64,000 bases of DNA, taken from positions 1,798,001 through 1,862,000 of the forward strand of contig NZ_LR590477.1 of NCBI RefSeq assembly GCF_901482445.1, in the 5' to 3' direction. The stretch is from Neisseria lactamica (GTDB taxonomy: Bacteria; Pseudomonadota; Gammaproteobacteria; Burkholderiales; Neisseriaceae). A program made the translations under genes and the position numbers. Below, one piece after another: positions 7,298 to 15,126 of the stretch. A model generated the notes under the pieces. It worked only from the letters and a program-made list of their open reading frames with translations, ran no database searches and was not told the origin of the DNA. Position 1 is the first letter of the stretch. The number at the start of each line of letters is the position of its first letter.

Positions 7298-9590
7298 CCC
7301 GTTCCAACACCGCCAACACCGCCGCACCGTAACGTGCGGCTTTTTCTTCGCCTACGCCGTATACGGCGGCAAGCTCCGCCAAGCCTTCCGGCTGTTTGGC
7401 GGCAATGGCGCGCAGGGCGGCTTTGCTGAGAATGCGGTAGGGTTCGGACTGTTCGTGTTTTGCCGTTTCGCCGCACCATTGGATCAGGGCGCGCATCAGG
7501 CGGCGTTTGCGTTTGGCGGTTTCATCGATGCCGTCTGAAAACGGACGGCAGACGGCGAGGATGTCCCGTCCGTATTTGGCGGCGCGTACGCTGCCCAAGC
7601 CGTGCACGCCTTCGAGGTCGGTTTCGGTTTCGGGCGTGGCGGCAAGCATATCGGCAAGGCTTTCGTCGGAGAGGACGGCATGCAGGGCGCAGTTTTCCGC
7701 CCTTGCCCGTTTATACCGCCAGGCTTCGAGTTTTTGGCGCAGTTGCTGTTCGCGTTCGGTTTGAGGACGGATGACCGCGTCGCGGCTGAAGCCGGCGGCG
7801 TTGCGGCAGACTTCGAGGATGCCGTGTCCGAAACGGTCGGTTTTGGCTTCGCCCAAGCCGTAGATGTCGCGCAGACCGTTGAGGTCTTGCGGCATTTTTT
7901 CGACAAGGTCGCGCAGGGTTTTGTCGCCGAAAATCATATAGGCGGGGATGCCTTCGGCTTCAGCCTGTTTCATACGCCAGACGCGCAATGCCTGCCACAG
8001 GCGTTCTTCGCGTTCGGTACGCAGCCAGTTGTCTTTGAGGGTGCGGACGGTGGGCTTGTCGCGCTTGAGCGGACGCAGCATCACTTCGGTTTCGCCTTTG
8101 AGGACTTTTTTGGCGGCTTCGGTCAGTTGCAATGCCTGATATCGGGTAATGTTGACGGTGAGGTAGCCGAGGCTGATGCACTGGCGGATGACGCTGCGCC
8201 ATTCTTTGTCGGACAACTCCGTACCGATGCCGAATGTGGACAGTTGTTCGTGCCGGTTGCCGCGTATCCAATCGTCGCTTTTGCCGCGCAAAAGGTTGGT
8301 GATGTAACCGGCGGCAAAACGTTGTCCGGCGCGGTACACGCAGCTTAGGAGTTTTTGCACCAACACCGTGCCGTCAAACCGTACGGGCGGATGCAGGCAG
8401 TTGTCGCAATGGCCGCAGGGTTCGGATGCTTCGCCGAAATGTTTGAGCAGCAGCACGCGGCGGCAGGCGGCGGTTTCGCAGACGGCAAGCATGGCATCGA
8501 GTTTTTGCATTTCGATTTGCTTTTGCACTTCGCCGCTGTTGCCTTCGGCGATGCGTTCGCGCAGCAACACCCAATCGTTCAGGCCGTAACACAGCCAGCT
8601 CGCGGCAGGCAGCCCGTCCCGGCCGGCGCGCCCCGATTCCTGATAGAAATGTTCGACACTCTGGGGCATATCGAGATGGGCGACAAAGCGCACGTCGGGT
8701 TTGTCTATGCCCATACCGAACGCCACGGTCGCCACCACGATAATATTGTCTTCACGCGTAAAGCGGCGTTGGTTTTCCTCGCGCACGTCCATACCCAAAC
8801 CGGCGTGATACGGAATCGCGTTTAATCCGTTTTCACGCAAAAACCGCGCCACATCTTCAACCTTTTTGCGGCTTAGGCAATACACAATGCCGCTTTGCCC
8901 CGCCATTTCTTTGCGGATGAAATCCAGCAATTGTTTTTTGCCGTTGTTTTTTTCGATAACCTGATAATAGATGTTCGGACGGTCGAAGCTGGAGACAAAT
9001 TCGGGCGCGTCGTCCAAGTGCAGATAATGCTTGATGTCGGCGCGCGTGGCGGCATCGGCGGTAGCGGTCAGGGCGATGCGCGGGACGTTCGGATAGCGTT
9101 CGGCAAGGATGCCGAGCTGTTGGTATTCGGGGCGGAAATCGTGTCCCCACTGGCTGACGCAATGCGCCTCGTCAATGGCGAACAGGCTGACGGTTTGTTG
9201 GTCGAGGAAACGCAAAAAGCGGTCGGTAACCAAGCGTTCCGGCGCGACATAAAGCAGCTTCAGACGGCCTTGGGCAAGCCGGTCGGCAATCTCGCGCGCC
9301 TCGTCTGCCGATGTGCCGCTGTTGACTGCCGCCGCTTCGATGCCGGCGGCGTGCAGGTTCGCCACTTGGTCGTTCATCAGCGCAATCAGCGGCGATACGA
9401 CAACCGCCACGCCTTCGCGCATCAGAGCGGGAATCTGGTAACACAAAGACTTGCCCCCGCCCGTCGGCATCAGCACCGTCAAACTGCCGCCGTCTGCCAA
9501 AGTATTGATGACAGCCTCCTGCCTGCCGCGAAATTCGGGATAGCCGAATACTTCGTGCAAAATCTGTTTGGCGGTCGGTCGGTGCGTCAT
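7287..9590 (-). CDS. recQ: ATP-dependent DNA helicase RecQ with three HRDC domains
   Basis: 767 residues from the ATG at 9590; a longer frame to 9692 lacks a ribosome-binding site. RecQ unwinds DNA 3' to 5' in recombination and repair. Helicase motifs: MPTGGGKSLCYQIPA (Walker A, about residue 43), FAIDEAHCVSQWGHDFRPEY (DEAH with the RecQ loop), LTATAD, and QESGRAGRDGLPA (motif VI). Zinc-binding cysteines follow (CRRVLLL, CGHCDNC). Three HRDC domains are visible near residues 515-590, 600-670 and 690-765, each ending in a GLG/GVG hairpin. Most RecQ proteins have one. In the gonococcus the extra HRDC domains are linked to pilin antigenic variation. Confidence 0.95.
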   Translation of the reverse strand: MTHRPTAKQILHEVFGYPEFRGRQEAVINTLADGGSLTVLMPTGGGKSLCYQIPALMREGVAVVVSPLIALMNDQVANLHAAGIEAAAVNSGTSADEAREIADRLAQGRLKLLYVAPERLVTDRFLRFLDQQTVSLFAIDEAHCVSQWGHDFRPEYQQLGILAERYPNVPRIALTATADAATRADIKHYLHLDDAPEFVSSFDRPNIYYQVIEKNNGKKQLLDFIRKEMAGQSGIVYCLSRKKVEDVARFLRENGLNAIPYHAGLGMDVREENQRRFTREDNIIVVATVAFGMGIDKPDVRFVAHLDMPQSVEHFYQESGRAGRDGLPAASWLCYGLNDWVLLRERIAEGNSGEVQKQIEMQKLDAMLAVCETAACRRVLLLKHFGEASEPCGHCDNCLHPPVRFDGTVLVQKLLSCVYRAGQRFAAGYITNLLRGKSDDWIRGNRHEQLSTFGIGTELSDKEWRSVIRQCISLGYLTVNITRYQALQLTEAAKKVLKGETEVMLRPLKRDKPTVRTLKDNWLRTEREERLWQALRVWRMKQAEAEGIPAYMIFGDKTLRDLVEKMPQDLNGLRDIYGLGEAKTDRFGHGILEVCRNAAGFSRDAVIRPQTEREQQLRQKLEAWRYKRARAENCALHAVLSDESLADMLAATPETETDLEGVHGLGSVRAAKYGRDILAVCRPFSDGIDETAKRKRRLMRALIQWCGETAKHEQSEPYRILSKAALRAIAAKQPEGLAELAAVYGVGEEKAARYGAAVLAVLERDAV

Positions 9591-9651
9591 TGTTCCGTGC
9601 TCGGTAAGGATGTTGATCGGTCGGCGGCAATATGCCGTCTGAAATCGGGAT

Positions 9652-10434
9652 TTAGAAGAGTTTGCCCACTTCCGCCTCAATATCGCCGGCACGCATGAAC
9701 GTTTCGCCGATCAGGAAGGTGTGCACGCCGCGCGTCCGCATAAATTCCACATCCGCCTTACCCGTAATGCCGCTTTCGGTAACGACGGTTTTGCCTTCCA
9801 GCGCGGGCAGCAGCGACAGGGTTTGGTCGAGGGAGACTTCAAAAGTCCTCAGGTTGCGGTTGTTTACGCCCCACAACGGCGTGGTCAGGTTGCGGCATTT
9901 TTCCAATTCGCTTTCATCGTGCAGCTCGAGCAGGACGGTCATGCCCAATTCGTGCGCCACCGCTTCAAAGCGTTCCAATTGTTCCTGTTCCAGTGCGGCG
10001 GCAATCAGCAGGACGGCATCCGCCCCCCATGCGCGCGCCTGATAAACCTGATATTCGTCGATAATGAAGTCTTTGCGCAGCACGGGCAGCGATACGGCTT
10101 CGCGCGCCTGTTTGAGGTATTCGGGCGAACCTTGGAAATAGGGTTCGTCGGTCAGTACGGACAAACACGCCGCTCCGGCGTTTTCATAGGCGCGTGCAAT
10201 CTCGGCCGGTCGGAAGTCCGGACGGATTAACCCTTTGCTCGGGCTTGCCTTTTTGATTTCGGCTATGACGGCGGGCAGGTTGAGGCGGTGTTTGCCGCGT
10301 ATCGAACCGATAAAGCTGCGGACGGGCGCGGCTTCTGCGGCAAGTGCTCGGATGTGTTCGGCGTTGACGGCGGCTTTTTGGGCGGCAACTTCCTGTGCCT
10401 TGGCGGTAAGGATTTTATTGAGGATGTCGGTCAT
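9652..10434 (-). CDS. trpC: Indole-3-glycerol phosphate synthase TrpC
   Basis: 260 residues. Catalyses ring closure of CdRP to indole-3-glycerol phosphate in tryptophan synthesis. A TIM barrel with typical signatures: AVIAEIKKASPSKGLIRPDF (catalytic Lys, about residues 55-74), SVLTDEPYFQGSPEYL, VLRKDFIIDEYQVYQAR (about 119-135), LLELHDESELEKC, WGVNNRNLRTFEVSL (Asn) and VTESGITGKADV (Glu/Ser). It is not fused to TrpF. It stands between recQ and a hydrolase gene on the same strand, away from other trp genes, as is common in Neisseria. Confidence 0.95.
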   Translation of the reverse strand: MTDILNKILTAKAQEVAAQKAAVNAEHIRALAAEAAPVRSFIGSIRGKHRLNLPAVIAEIKKASPSKGLIRPDFRPAEIARAYENAGAACLSVLTDEPYFQGSPEYLKQAREAVSLPVLRKDFIIDEYQVYQARAWGADAVLLIAAALEQEQLERFEAVAHELGMTVLLELHDESELEKCRNLTTPLWGVNNRNLRTFEVSLDQTLSLLPALEGKTVVTESGITGKADVEFMRTRGVHTFLIGETFMRAGDIEAEVGKLF

Positions 10435-10485
10435 GTCGTGTTCCGTATTTGTCCGGGGAAAGGGGGGAATATTAGCATCAAACCG

Positions 10486-11442
10486 TTAACGCCTGTTTGT
10501 GCGGAAGCTGTCGAAATAGGACAGGACGGTCTGCGGCAGCCATTGCAGGTGCAGCCTGCCGCCGGTGCTGCCGACAAAGCCGGCGTGTCCGCCGTGTGCC
10601 GGCTGGAACAGGGTAACGGCTTCGGACACTTCGTCTGCGCGGGGCAGGGCTTCGGGCGGCAGGAAGGGGTCGTTGGCGGCATTGAGCAGGAGCAGCGGTT
10701 TGGCAACGTGTTTGAGCAGCGGTTTGCAGGAAGTTCGGCGGTAGTAGTCGTGCCGGTCGGCAAAGCCGTGCAGCGGTGCGGTGAAGCGGTCGTCAAACTC
10801 GCCCAGTGTTTTGCACCCTGCGGCAAATGCCGTCTGAAAACCTTGGAGCGAACGTGCTTTGGGTATCAGTGTGCGGAGGAAGTAGCGCGTGTAGAGCAGC
10901 CGCGTGATGCCGCTGTCGAAGCGTCTGCCTGCCGCCTCTGCATCGACGGGGGCGGATACGGCGGCAGCGGCTTGCGGCAGCGCGTTTTCGCCCCGTTCGC
11001 CCAAATATTTTGCCAGCGCGTTGCCGCCCAGCGATACGCCGACGGCGTATATTTCACGGTAACGCGCGGCAAGCGTGTCCAAAGTAAAGGCGATTTCGGC
11101 GGTATCGCCCAAGTGGTAGAACACCGGAGCGGTGTTGGCAATGCCGCCGCAGCTGCGGAAATGGACGACTGCGCCGTTCCAACCCCGATCGCGTACCGCG
11201 AGCATCAGTTCGACCGCGTAATGGCTGCGGCTGCTTCCTTCCAAACCGTGAAACAGCACGACCAGCGGCGCATCGGGCGAAATGCCGTCTGAAAAGTCGT
11301 AGGCGACTTTGGTTTTACCCGTGCTGTCGGGAAGCAGCTCTCGGCGGTAGACGGGCGCGGGGCGTTGCAGGAATTTGGCGGCAATCGTATCGGCATTGCC
11401 GTTGCGGAGGAAAAACGGTGTGTCCGGCGGTGTCAAAATCAT
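10486..11442 (-). CDS. YheT-like alpha/beta hydrolase
   Basis: 318 residues. Belongs to the YheT/EMB8 group of alpha/beta hydrolases, whose substrates are largely unknown (esterase or lipid hydrolase activity is assumed). Visible motifs: VVLFHGLEGSSRSHY (oxyanion loop, about residues 60-74), VVHFRSCGGIAN (family signature, about 93-104), AVGVSLGGNALAKYLGE (nucleophile elbow GVSLGG, about 131-136), LLLLNAANDPFLPPE (acidic residue) and PAHGGHAGFVGS with the catalytic His. No signal peptide. The gene lies between trpC and murJ on the minus strand with short gaps, so co-transcription is possible but no functional link is evident. Confidence 0.85.
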   Translation of the reverse strand: MILTPPDTPFFLRNGNADTIAAKFLQRPAPVYRRELLPDSTGKTKVAYDFSDGISPDAPLVVLFHGLEGSSRSHYAVELMLAVRDRGWNGAVVHFRSCGGIANTAPVFYHLGDTAEIAFTLDTLAARYREIYAVGVSLGGNALAKYLGERGENALPQAAAAVSAPVDAEAAGRRFDSGITRLLYTRYFLRTLIPKARSLQGFQTAFAAGCKTLGEFDDRFTAPLHGFADRHDYYRRTSCKPLLKHVAKPLLLLNAANDPFLPPEALPRADEVSEAVTLFQPAHGGHAGFVGSTGGRLHLQWLPQTVLSYFDSFRTNRR

Positions 11443-11544
11443 AAGGTATCGGTTTTTCTGTTTTCAGACGGCATTGATGGTGCGGCAGCCCGGTCGGCAC
11501 GGACGCGCGGAAAAAGCGTTTGCCGGCAAAAGGCGGCGCTCCGG

Positions 11545-13083
11545 TCAGCTTTCCACCCGTTTGAAATGGCGCGGACGGAAGCCCAAAGCCGCCAGCGAGG
11601 CGAAATACAGTCCGCCGCCGATGACAATCAGGATGCAGAGCTGCCCCGCTTTCCGCATTCCGCCGGCGTGTGCCCATTCAAACGGCAGGCAAGCCTGCGC
11701 CGCCCACAGTCCGCCGCACATCACGGCGAGCGCGAGCAGCATTTTCGCCAAAAATGCCGCCCAACCCTTGCCGGGGCGGTAAATGCCGTGTCTGCGTAAC
11801 AGGAAGAACAACAATCCGGCATTGATGCACGCGCCCAAACCGATGGCGAGCGAAAGTCCGGCGTGTTTCAACGGGCCGATAAAGGCGAGGTTCATCAACT
11901 GCGTGCAGATAAGCGTGAAGATGGCGATTTTGACGGGCGTTTTGATGTTTTGCCGCGCATAAAAGCCGGGCGCCAACACTTTAATCATGATCAAACCGAT
12001 TAAACCGAAAGAATAGGCAATCAGCGCGTGTTGTGTCATTTGCGCGTCAAACAGCGTGAATTCGCGGTACATAAACAGCGTCGCCACCAGCGGGAACGAC
12101 AACACCGCCATTCCGACCGCCGCCGGCAGCGTCAGCAGCATGCACAGGCGCAAACCCCAGTCGAGCAGGGCGGAAAACTGTTCCGTATCTTGGTTTGCCG
12201 CGTGTTTGGACAAAGTCGGCAGCAAAATCGTACCGAGTGCCGCCCCCAGCACGCCGCCGGGCAGTTCCATCATGCGGTCGGCGTAATACATCCATGAAAC
12301 GCTGCCCGATTGCAGATAAGACGCGAAAATCGTGTTAATCACCAAAGAAATCTGCGCCACGCTCACGCCCAAAATCGCAGGCGCCATCTGTTTCATGACG
12401 CGGTTGACCGCCGCATCTTTGAAATTCAGTTTGGGCAGTTTCAAAAAACCCAGTTTCGCCAACCAAGGGAGCTGAAAGCCGAGTTGCAAAATGCCGCCGG
12501 CAAAAACCGCCCATGCCAGTGCGGTAACGGGCGGATCGAAATACGGTACGAAAAACAGCGCGAATACGATAAACGACACGTTCAGAAACGTGGGCGTAAA
12601 CGCCGGAATGCCGAACTTATGATAAGAATTGAGTACCGAGCCGACAAAAGAGGAAAGTGAAATCAATAAGATATAGGGGAACGTAATCCGCAGCAAACCG
12701 ATGGAAAGCTGAAATTTGTCGGCATCTTGGGCAAAGCCGGGTGCGGAAACATAAATCACCCAAGGCGCGGCAAGTATGCCCAGCGCGGTAACGATGACCA
12801 GTACAAACGACAGCATCCCCGCCACATGGCGGATAAAAGCCTCCGCCGCCTCTTTCGAACGCGTTTCCTTGTATTCCGCCAAAATCGGCACGAACGCTTG
12901 GGCAAACGCCCCTTCCGCAAACACGCGGCGCAGCAGGTTGGGCAGTTTGAACGCGACAAAAAACGCATCCGTCGCCATACCCGCGCCGAATGCGCGCGCA
13001 ATGACCGTATCGCGCACAAATCCCAAAACGCGCGACACCATCGTCAGGCTGCCGACTTTTGCCAAAGCTCCAAGCATATTCAT
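11545..13083 (-). CDS. murJ: Lipid II flippase MurJ (MviN)
   Basis: 512 residues, the usual length. MurJ moves lipid II across the inner membrane for peptidoglycan synthesis. The protein is almost entirely transmembrane (about 14 helices). It opens MNMLGALAKVGSLTMVSRVLGFVRDTVIARAFGA, and the conserved essential Arg/Asp residues in RVLGFVRD (about residue 18) are present, as is FRLPNLLRR-like FKLPNLLRRVFAEGAFAQAF (about 47-66). The ATG at 13083 is preceded by GAGGAA. The promoter region is shared with divergent dsbA and contains a long perfect palindrome built from two DUS. Confidence 0.95.
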   Translation of the reverse strand: MNMLGALAKVGSLTMVSRVLGFVRDTVIARAFGAGMATDAFFVAFKLPNLLRRVFAEGAFAQAFVPILAEYKETRSKEAAEAFIRHVAGMLSFVLVIVTALGILAAPWVIYVSAPGFAQDADKFQLSIGLLRITFPYILLISLSSFVGSVLNSYHKFGIPAFTPTFLNVSFIVFALFFVPYFDPPVTALAWAVFAGGILQLGFQLPWLAKLGFLKLPKLNFKDAAVNRVMKQMAPAILGVSVAQISLVINTIFASYLQSGSVSWMYYADRMMELPGGVLGAALGTILLPTLSKHAANQDTEQFSALLDWGLRLCMLLTLPAAVGMAVLSFPLVATLFMYREFTLFDAQMTQHALIAYSFGLIGLIMIKVLAPGFYARQNIKTPVKIAIFTLICTQLMNLAFIGPLKHAGLSLAIGLGACINAGLLFFLLRRHGIYRPGKGWAAFLAKMLLALAVMCGGLWAAQACLPFEWAHAGGMRKAGQLCILIVIGGGLYFASLAALGFRPRHFKRVES

Positions 13084-13138
13084 TATTGTTCCTCAACAGT
13101 CGTACCCGTTTGGGGCAACGGCGCGTATTGTACGACAG

Positions 13139-13183
13139 AAACCGCTTCAGACGGCATCGGGTTTGATGCCGTCTGAAGCGGTT
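13139..13183. promoter_or_regulatory. 45-bp DUS palindrome between divergent murJ and dsbA
   Basis: Inverted DUS copies extended by matching flanks (AAACCGCTTCAGACGGCAT on the left, its complement on the right) leave only a 7-nt loop. Both neighbours are transcribed away from it, so it cannot terminate either gene. It sits where both promoters should be and may act on them or only serve uptake. Confidence 0.6.
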
Positions 13184-13300
13184 TCCCGATACGAAAGCTT
13201 CCTTTTCCGGCGGCAAACTGTATCAACACGCGGAAATGCAATAAAATAGCCGGATTCCGATTGATTTCCAACATTCATTTCCAACATCACGGAGAGCCGT

Positions 13301-13996
13301 ATGAAATCCAGACACCTCGCCCTCGGCGTTGCCGCCCTGTTCGCCCTTGCCGCGTGCGACAGCAAAGTCCAAACCAGCGTCCCCGCCGACAGCGCGCCTG
13401 CCGCTTCCGCCGCCGCCCCCGCCGGGCTGGTCGAAGGGCAAAACTACACCGTCCTTGCCAACCCGATTCCCCAACAGCAGACAGGCAAGGTTGAAGTGCT
13501 CGAATTTTTCGGCTACTTCTGTCCGCACTGCGCCCACCTCGAACCTGTTTTGAGCAAACACGCCAAGTCTTTTAAAGACGATATGTACCTGCGTACCGAA
13601 CACGTCGTCTGGCAGAAAGAAATGCTGCCGCTGGCACGCCTCGCCGCCGCCGTCGATATGGCTGCCGCCGAAAGCAAAGATGTGGCGAACAGCCATATTT
13701 TCGATGCGATGGTTAATCAGAAAATTAAGCTGCAAGAGCCGGAAGTCCTCAAAAAATGGCTGGGCGAACAAACCGCCTTTGACGGCAAAAAAGTCCTTGC
13801 CGCCTACGAATCTCCCGAAAGCCAGGCGCGTGCCGGCAAAATGCAGGAGCTGACCGAAACCTTCCAAATCGACGGTACGCCCACGGTTATCGTCGGCGGC
13901 AAATATAAAGTCGAATTTGCCGACTGGGAGTCCGGTATGAACACCATCGACCTTTTGGCGGACAAAGTACGCGAAGAACAAAAAGCCGCGCAGTAA
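13301..13996 (+). CDS. dsbA: Thiol:disulfide interchange lipoprotein DsbA
   Basis: 231 residues. DsbA introduces disulfide bonds into exported proteins. The N-terminus is a lipoprotein signal (lipobox LFALAAC, Cys 20), typical of neisserial DsbA1/A2, which are anchored in the inner membrane, unlike E. coli DsbA. An Ala/Pro-rich linker follows, then the thioredoxin-like domain with the active site CPHC (about residues 73-76, in FFGYFCPHC) and the cis-Pro loop IDGTPTVIVGGKY (about 190-202). A ribosome-binding site (GGAGAG) precedes the ATG. It ends in a DUS terminator and is divergent from murJ. Confidence 0.93.
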   Translation: MKSRHLALGVAALFALAACDSKVQTSVPADSAPAASAAAPAGLVEGQNYTVLANPIPQQQTGKVEVLEFFGYFCPHCAHLEPVLSKHAKSFKDDMYLRTEHVVWQKEMLPLARLAAAVDMAAAESKDVANSHIFDAMVNQKIKLQEPEVLKKWLGEQTAFDGKKVLAAYESPESQARAGKMQELTETFQIDGTPTVIVGGKYKVEFADWESGMNTIDLLADKVREEQKAAQ

Positions 13997-14009
13997 GCCC
14001 GTTTGAAAA

Positions 14010-14045
14010 ATGCCGTCTGAAACTTGGTTTTCAGACGGCATTTTG
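14010..14045. terminator. DUS terminator between dsbA and amgK
   Basis: Perfect inverted 12-mer DUS pair (14010-14021, 14030-14041) followed by TTTT, between two convergent genes. Confidence 0.8.
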
Positions 14046-14052
14046 ATTGGGT

Positions 14053-15057
14053 TTAAAACGTAAAGCCCGTTTCCAGTTCTTCATCGCCGACCAGTTCGAC
14101 CAAGAGCGCGTAGAGCGGGGCGAGTTCGGCATAACGGCGCGATACGCGGCGCAGATAGTTTAAGAAACGCGGGATTTCCGGACGGTATTTGTCTTTGCCG
14201 TCGCGGTAGTACAGGCGTGCGAAGATGCCTGCAACCTTCAAGTGCCGCTGCACGCCCATCCATTCGAACCGGCGGTAAAACTCGTCAAATGCCTCGGGGA
14301 CGGGCAAGCCGGCAGCCCGCGCCTTTTCCCAGTAGCGGATAACCAAGTCCAAGACAAATTCTTCTTCCCATTCGATAAAGGCATCGCGCAACAGCGACAC
14401 CAAATCGTAGGAAATCGGGCCGTAAAGCGCGTCTTGGAAGTCTAAAACGCCCGGCCTGCCGCGCGTCAGCATCAGGTTGCGGACGATAAAGTCGCGGTGC
14501 ACATAGACTTTGGGCTGCGCCAACAGGGGCGGCAGCAGCGTATCGACGGTCTGCTGCCAAAGTTGGCGTTGTTTGAATGTTAATTCGCGCCCCAATTCTT
14601 TTGCGACAAACCATTCCGGGAACAGGTTGATTTCGCGCAGCATCGTTTCACGGTCATATTCGGGCAAAACCCCTTCACGGCTTGCCTTCTGCAATTCGAC
14701 CAGCTCGCCGATTGCCTCCAAAAGCAGGGCTTTGTGCGCCGCTTCGCCCTGCTCCTGAAGCATCGCGGTCAAAAACGTCGTATTGCCCAAGTCGTTCAAT
14801 ACCACAAACCCCAAATCCGTGTCCGCGTGCAATACCTGCGGCACATTGACCATGTCAAACAGTTTCTGCACCTTCAAATAAGGTGCGACACTCATCTTGT
14901 CGGGCGGCGCATCCATGCAGACGACGCTGCCGCCGTCTGAAAACGTTGCACGGAAATAGCGGCGGAAATCTGCATCCGCCGCCGCGAAGGACAGATCGAA
15001 GTCCCGTTCGGGATAAACGGTCTGAAGCCAATCTTTCAGTTCGGTTTGCCGTTGCAT
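14053..15057 (-). CDS. amgK: AmgK-type anomeric MurNAc/GlcNAc kinase
   Basis: 334 residues, aminoglycoside-phosphotransferase fold. AmgK phosphorylates N-acetylmuramate at the anomeric position in peptidoglycan recycling; MurU then makes UDP-MurNAc. The catalytic loop YVHRDFIVRNLML (HxDxxxxN, about residue 192) and the metal-binding VLDFQDALYGP (about 209-219) are present. The N-lobe has the nucleotide-facing strands RYFRATF and VVCMDAPPDK. Its divergent neighbour is lptD, the usual amgK context in proteobacteria, but murU is not next to it here. Confidence 0.85.
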   Translation of the reverse strand: MQRQTELKDWLQTVYPERDFDLSFAAADADFRRYFRATFSDGGSVVCMDAPPDKMSVAPYLKVQKLFDMVNVPQVLHADTDLGFVVLNDLGNTTFLTAMLQEQGEAAHKALLLEAIGELVELQKASREGVLPEYDRETMLREINLFPEWFVAKELGRELTFKQRQLWQQTVDTLLPPLLAQPKVYVHRDFIVRNLMLTRGRPGVLDFQDALYGPISYDLVSLLRDAFIEWEEEFVLDLVIRYWEKARAAGLPVPEAFDEFYRRFEWMGVQRHLKVAGIFARLYYRDGKDKYRPEIPRFLNYLRRVSRRYAELAPLYALLVELVGDEELETGFTF

Positions 15058-15126
15058 AACAGTATCCGGGCATTTCAGGTTACAATAAACGCTATTCTAA
15101 CCGGTAAACCGACTCGAGGGGCGATT

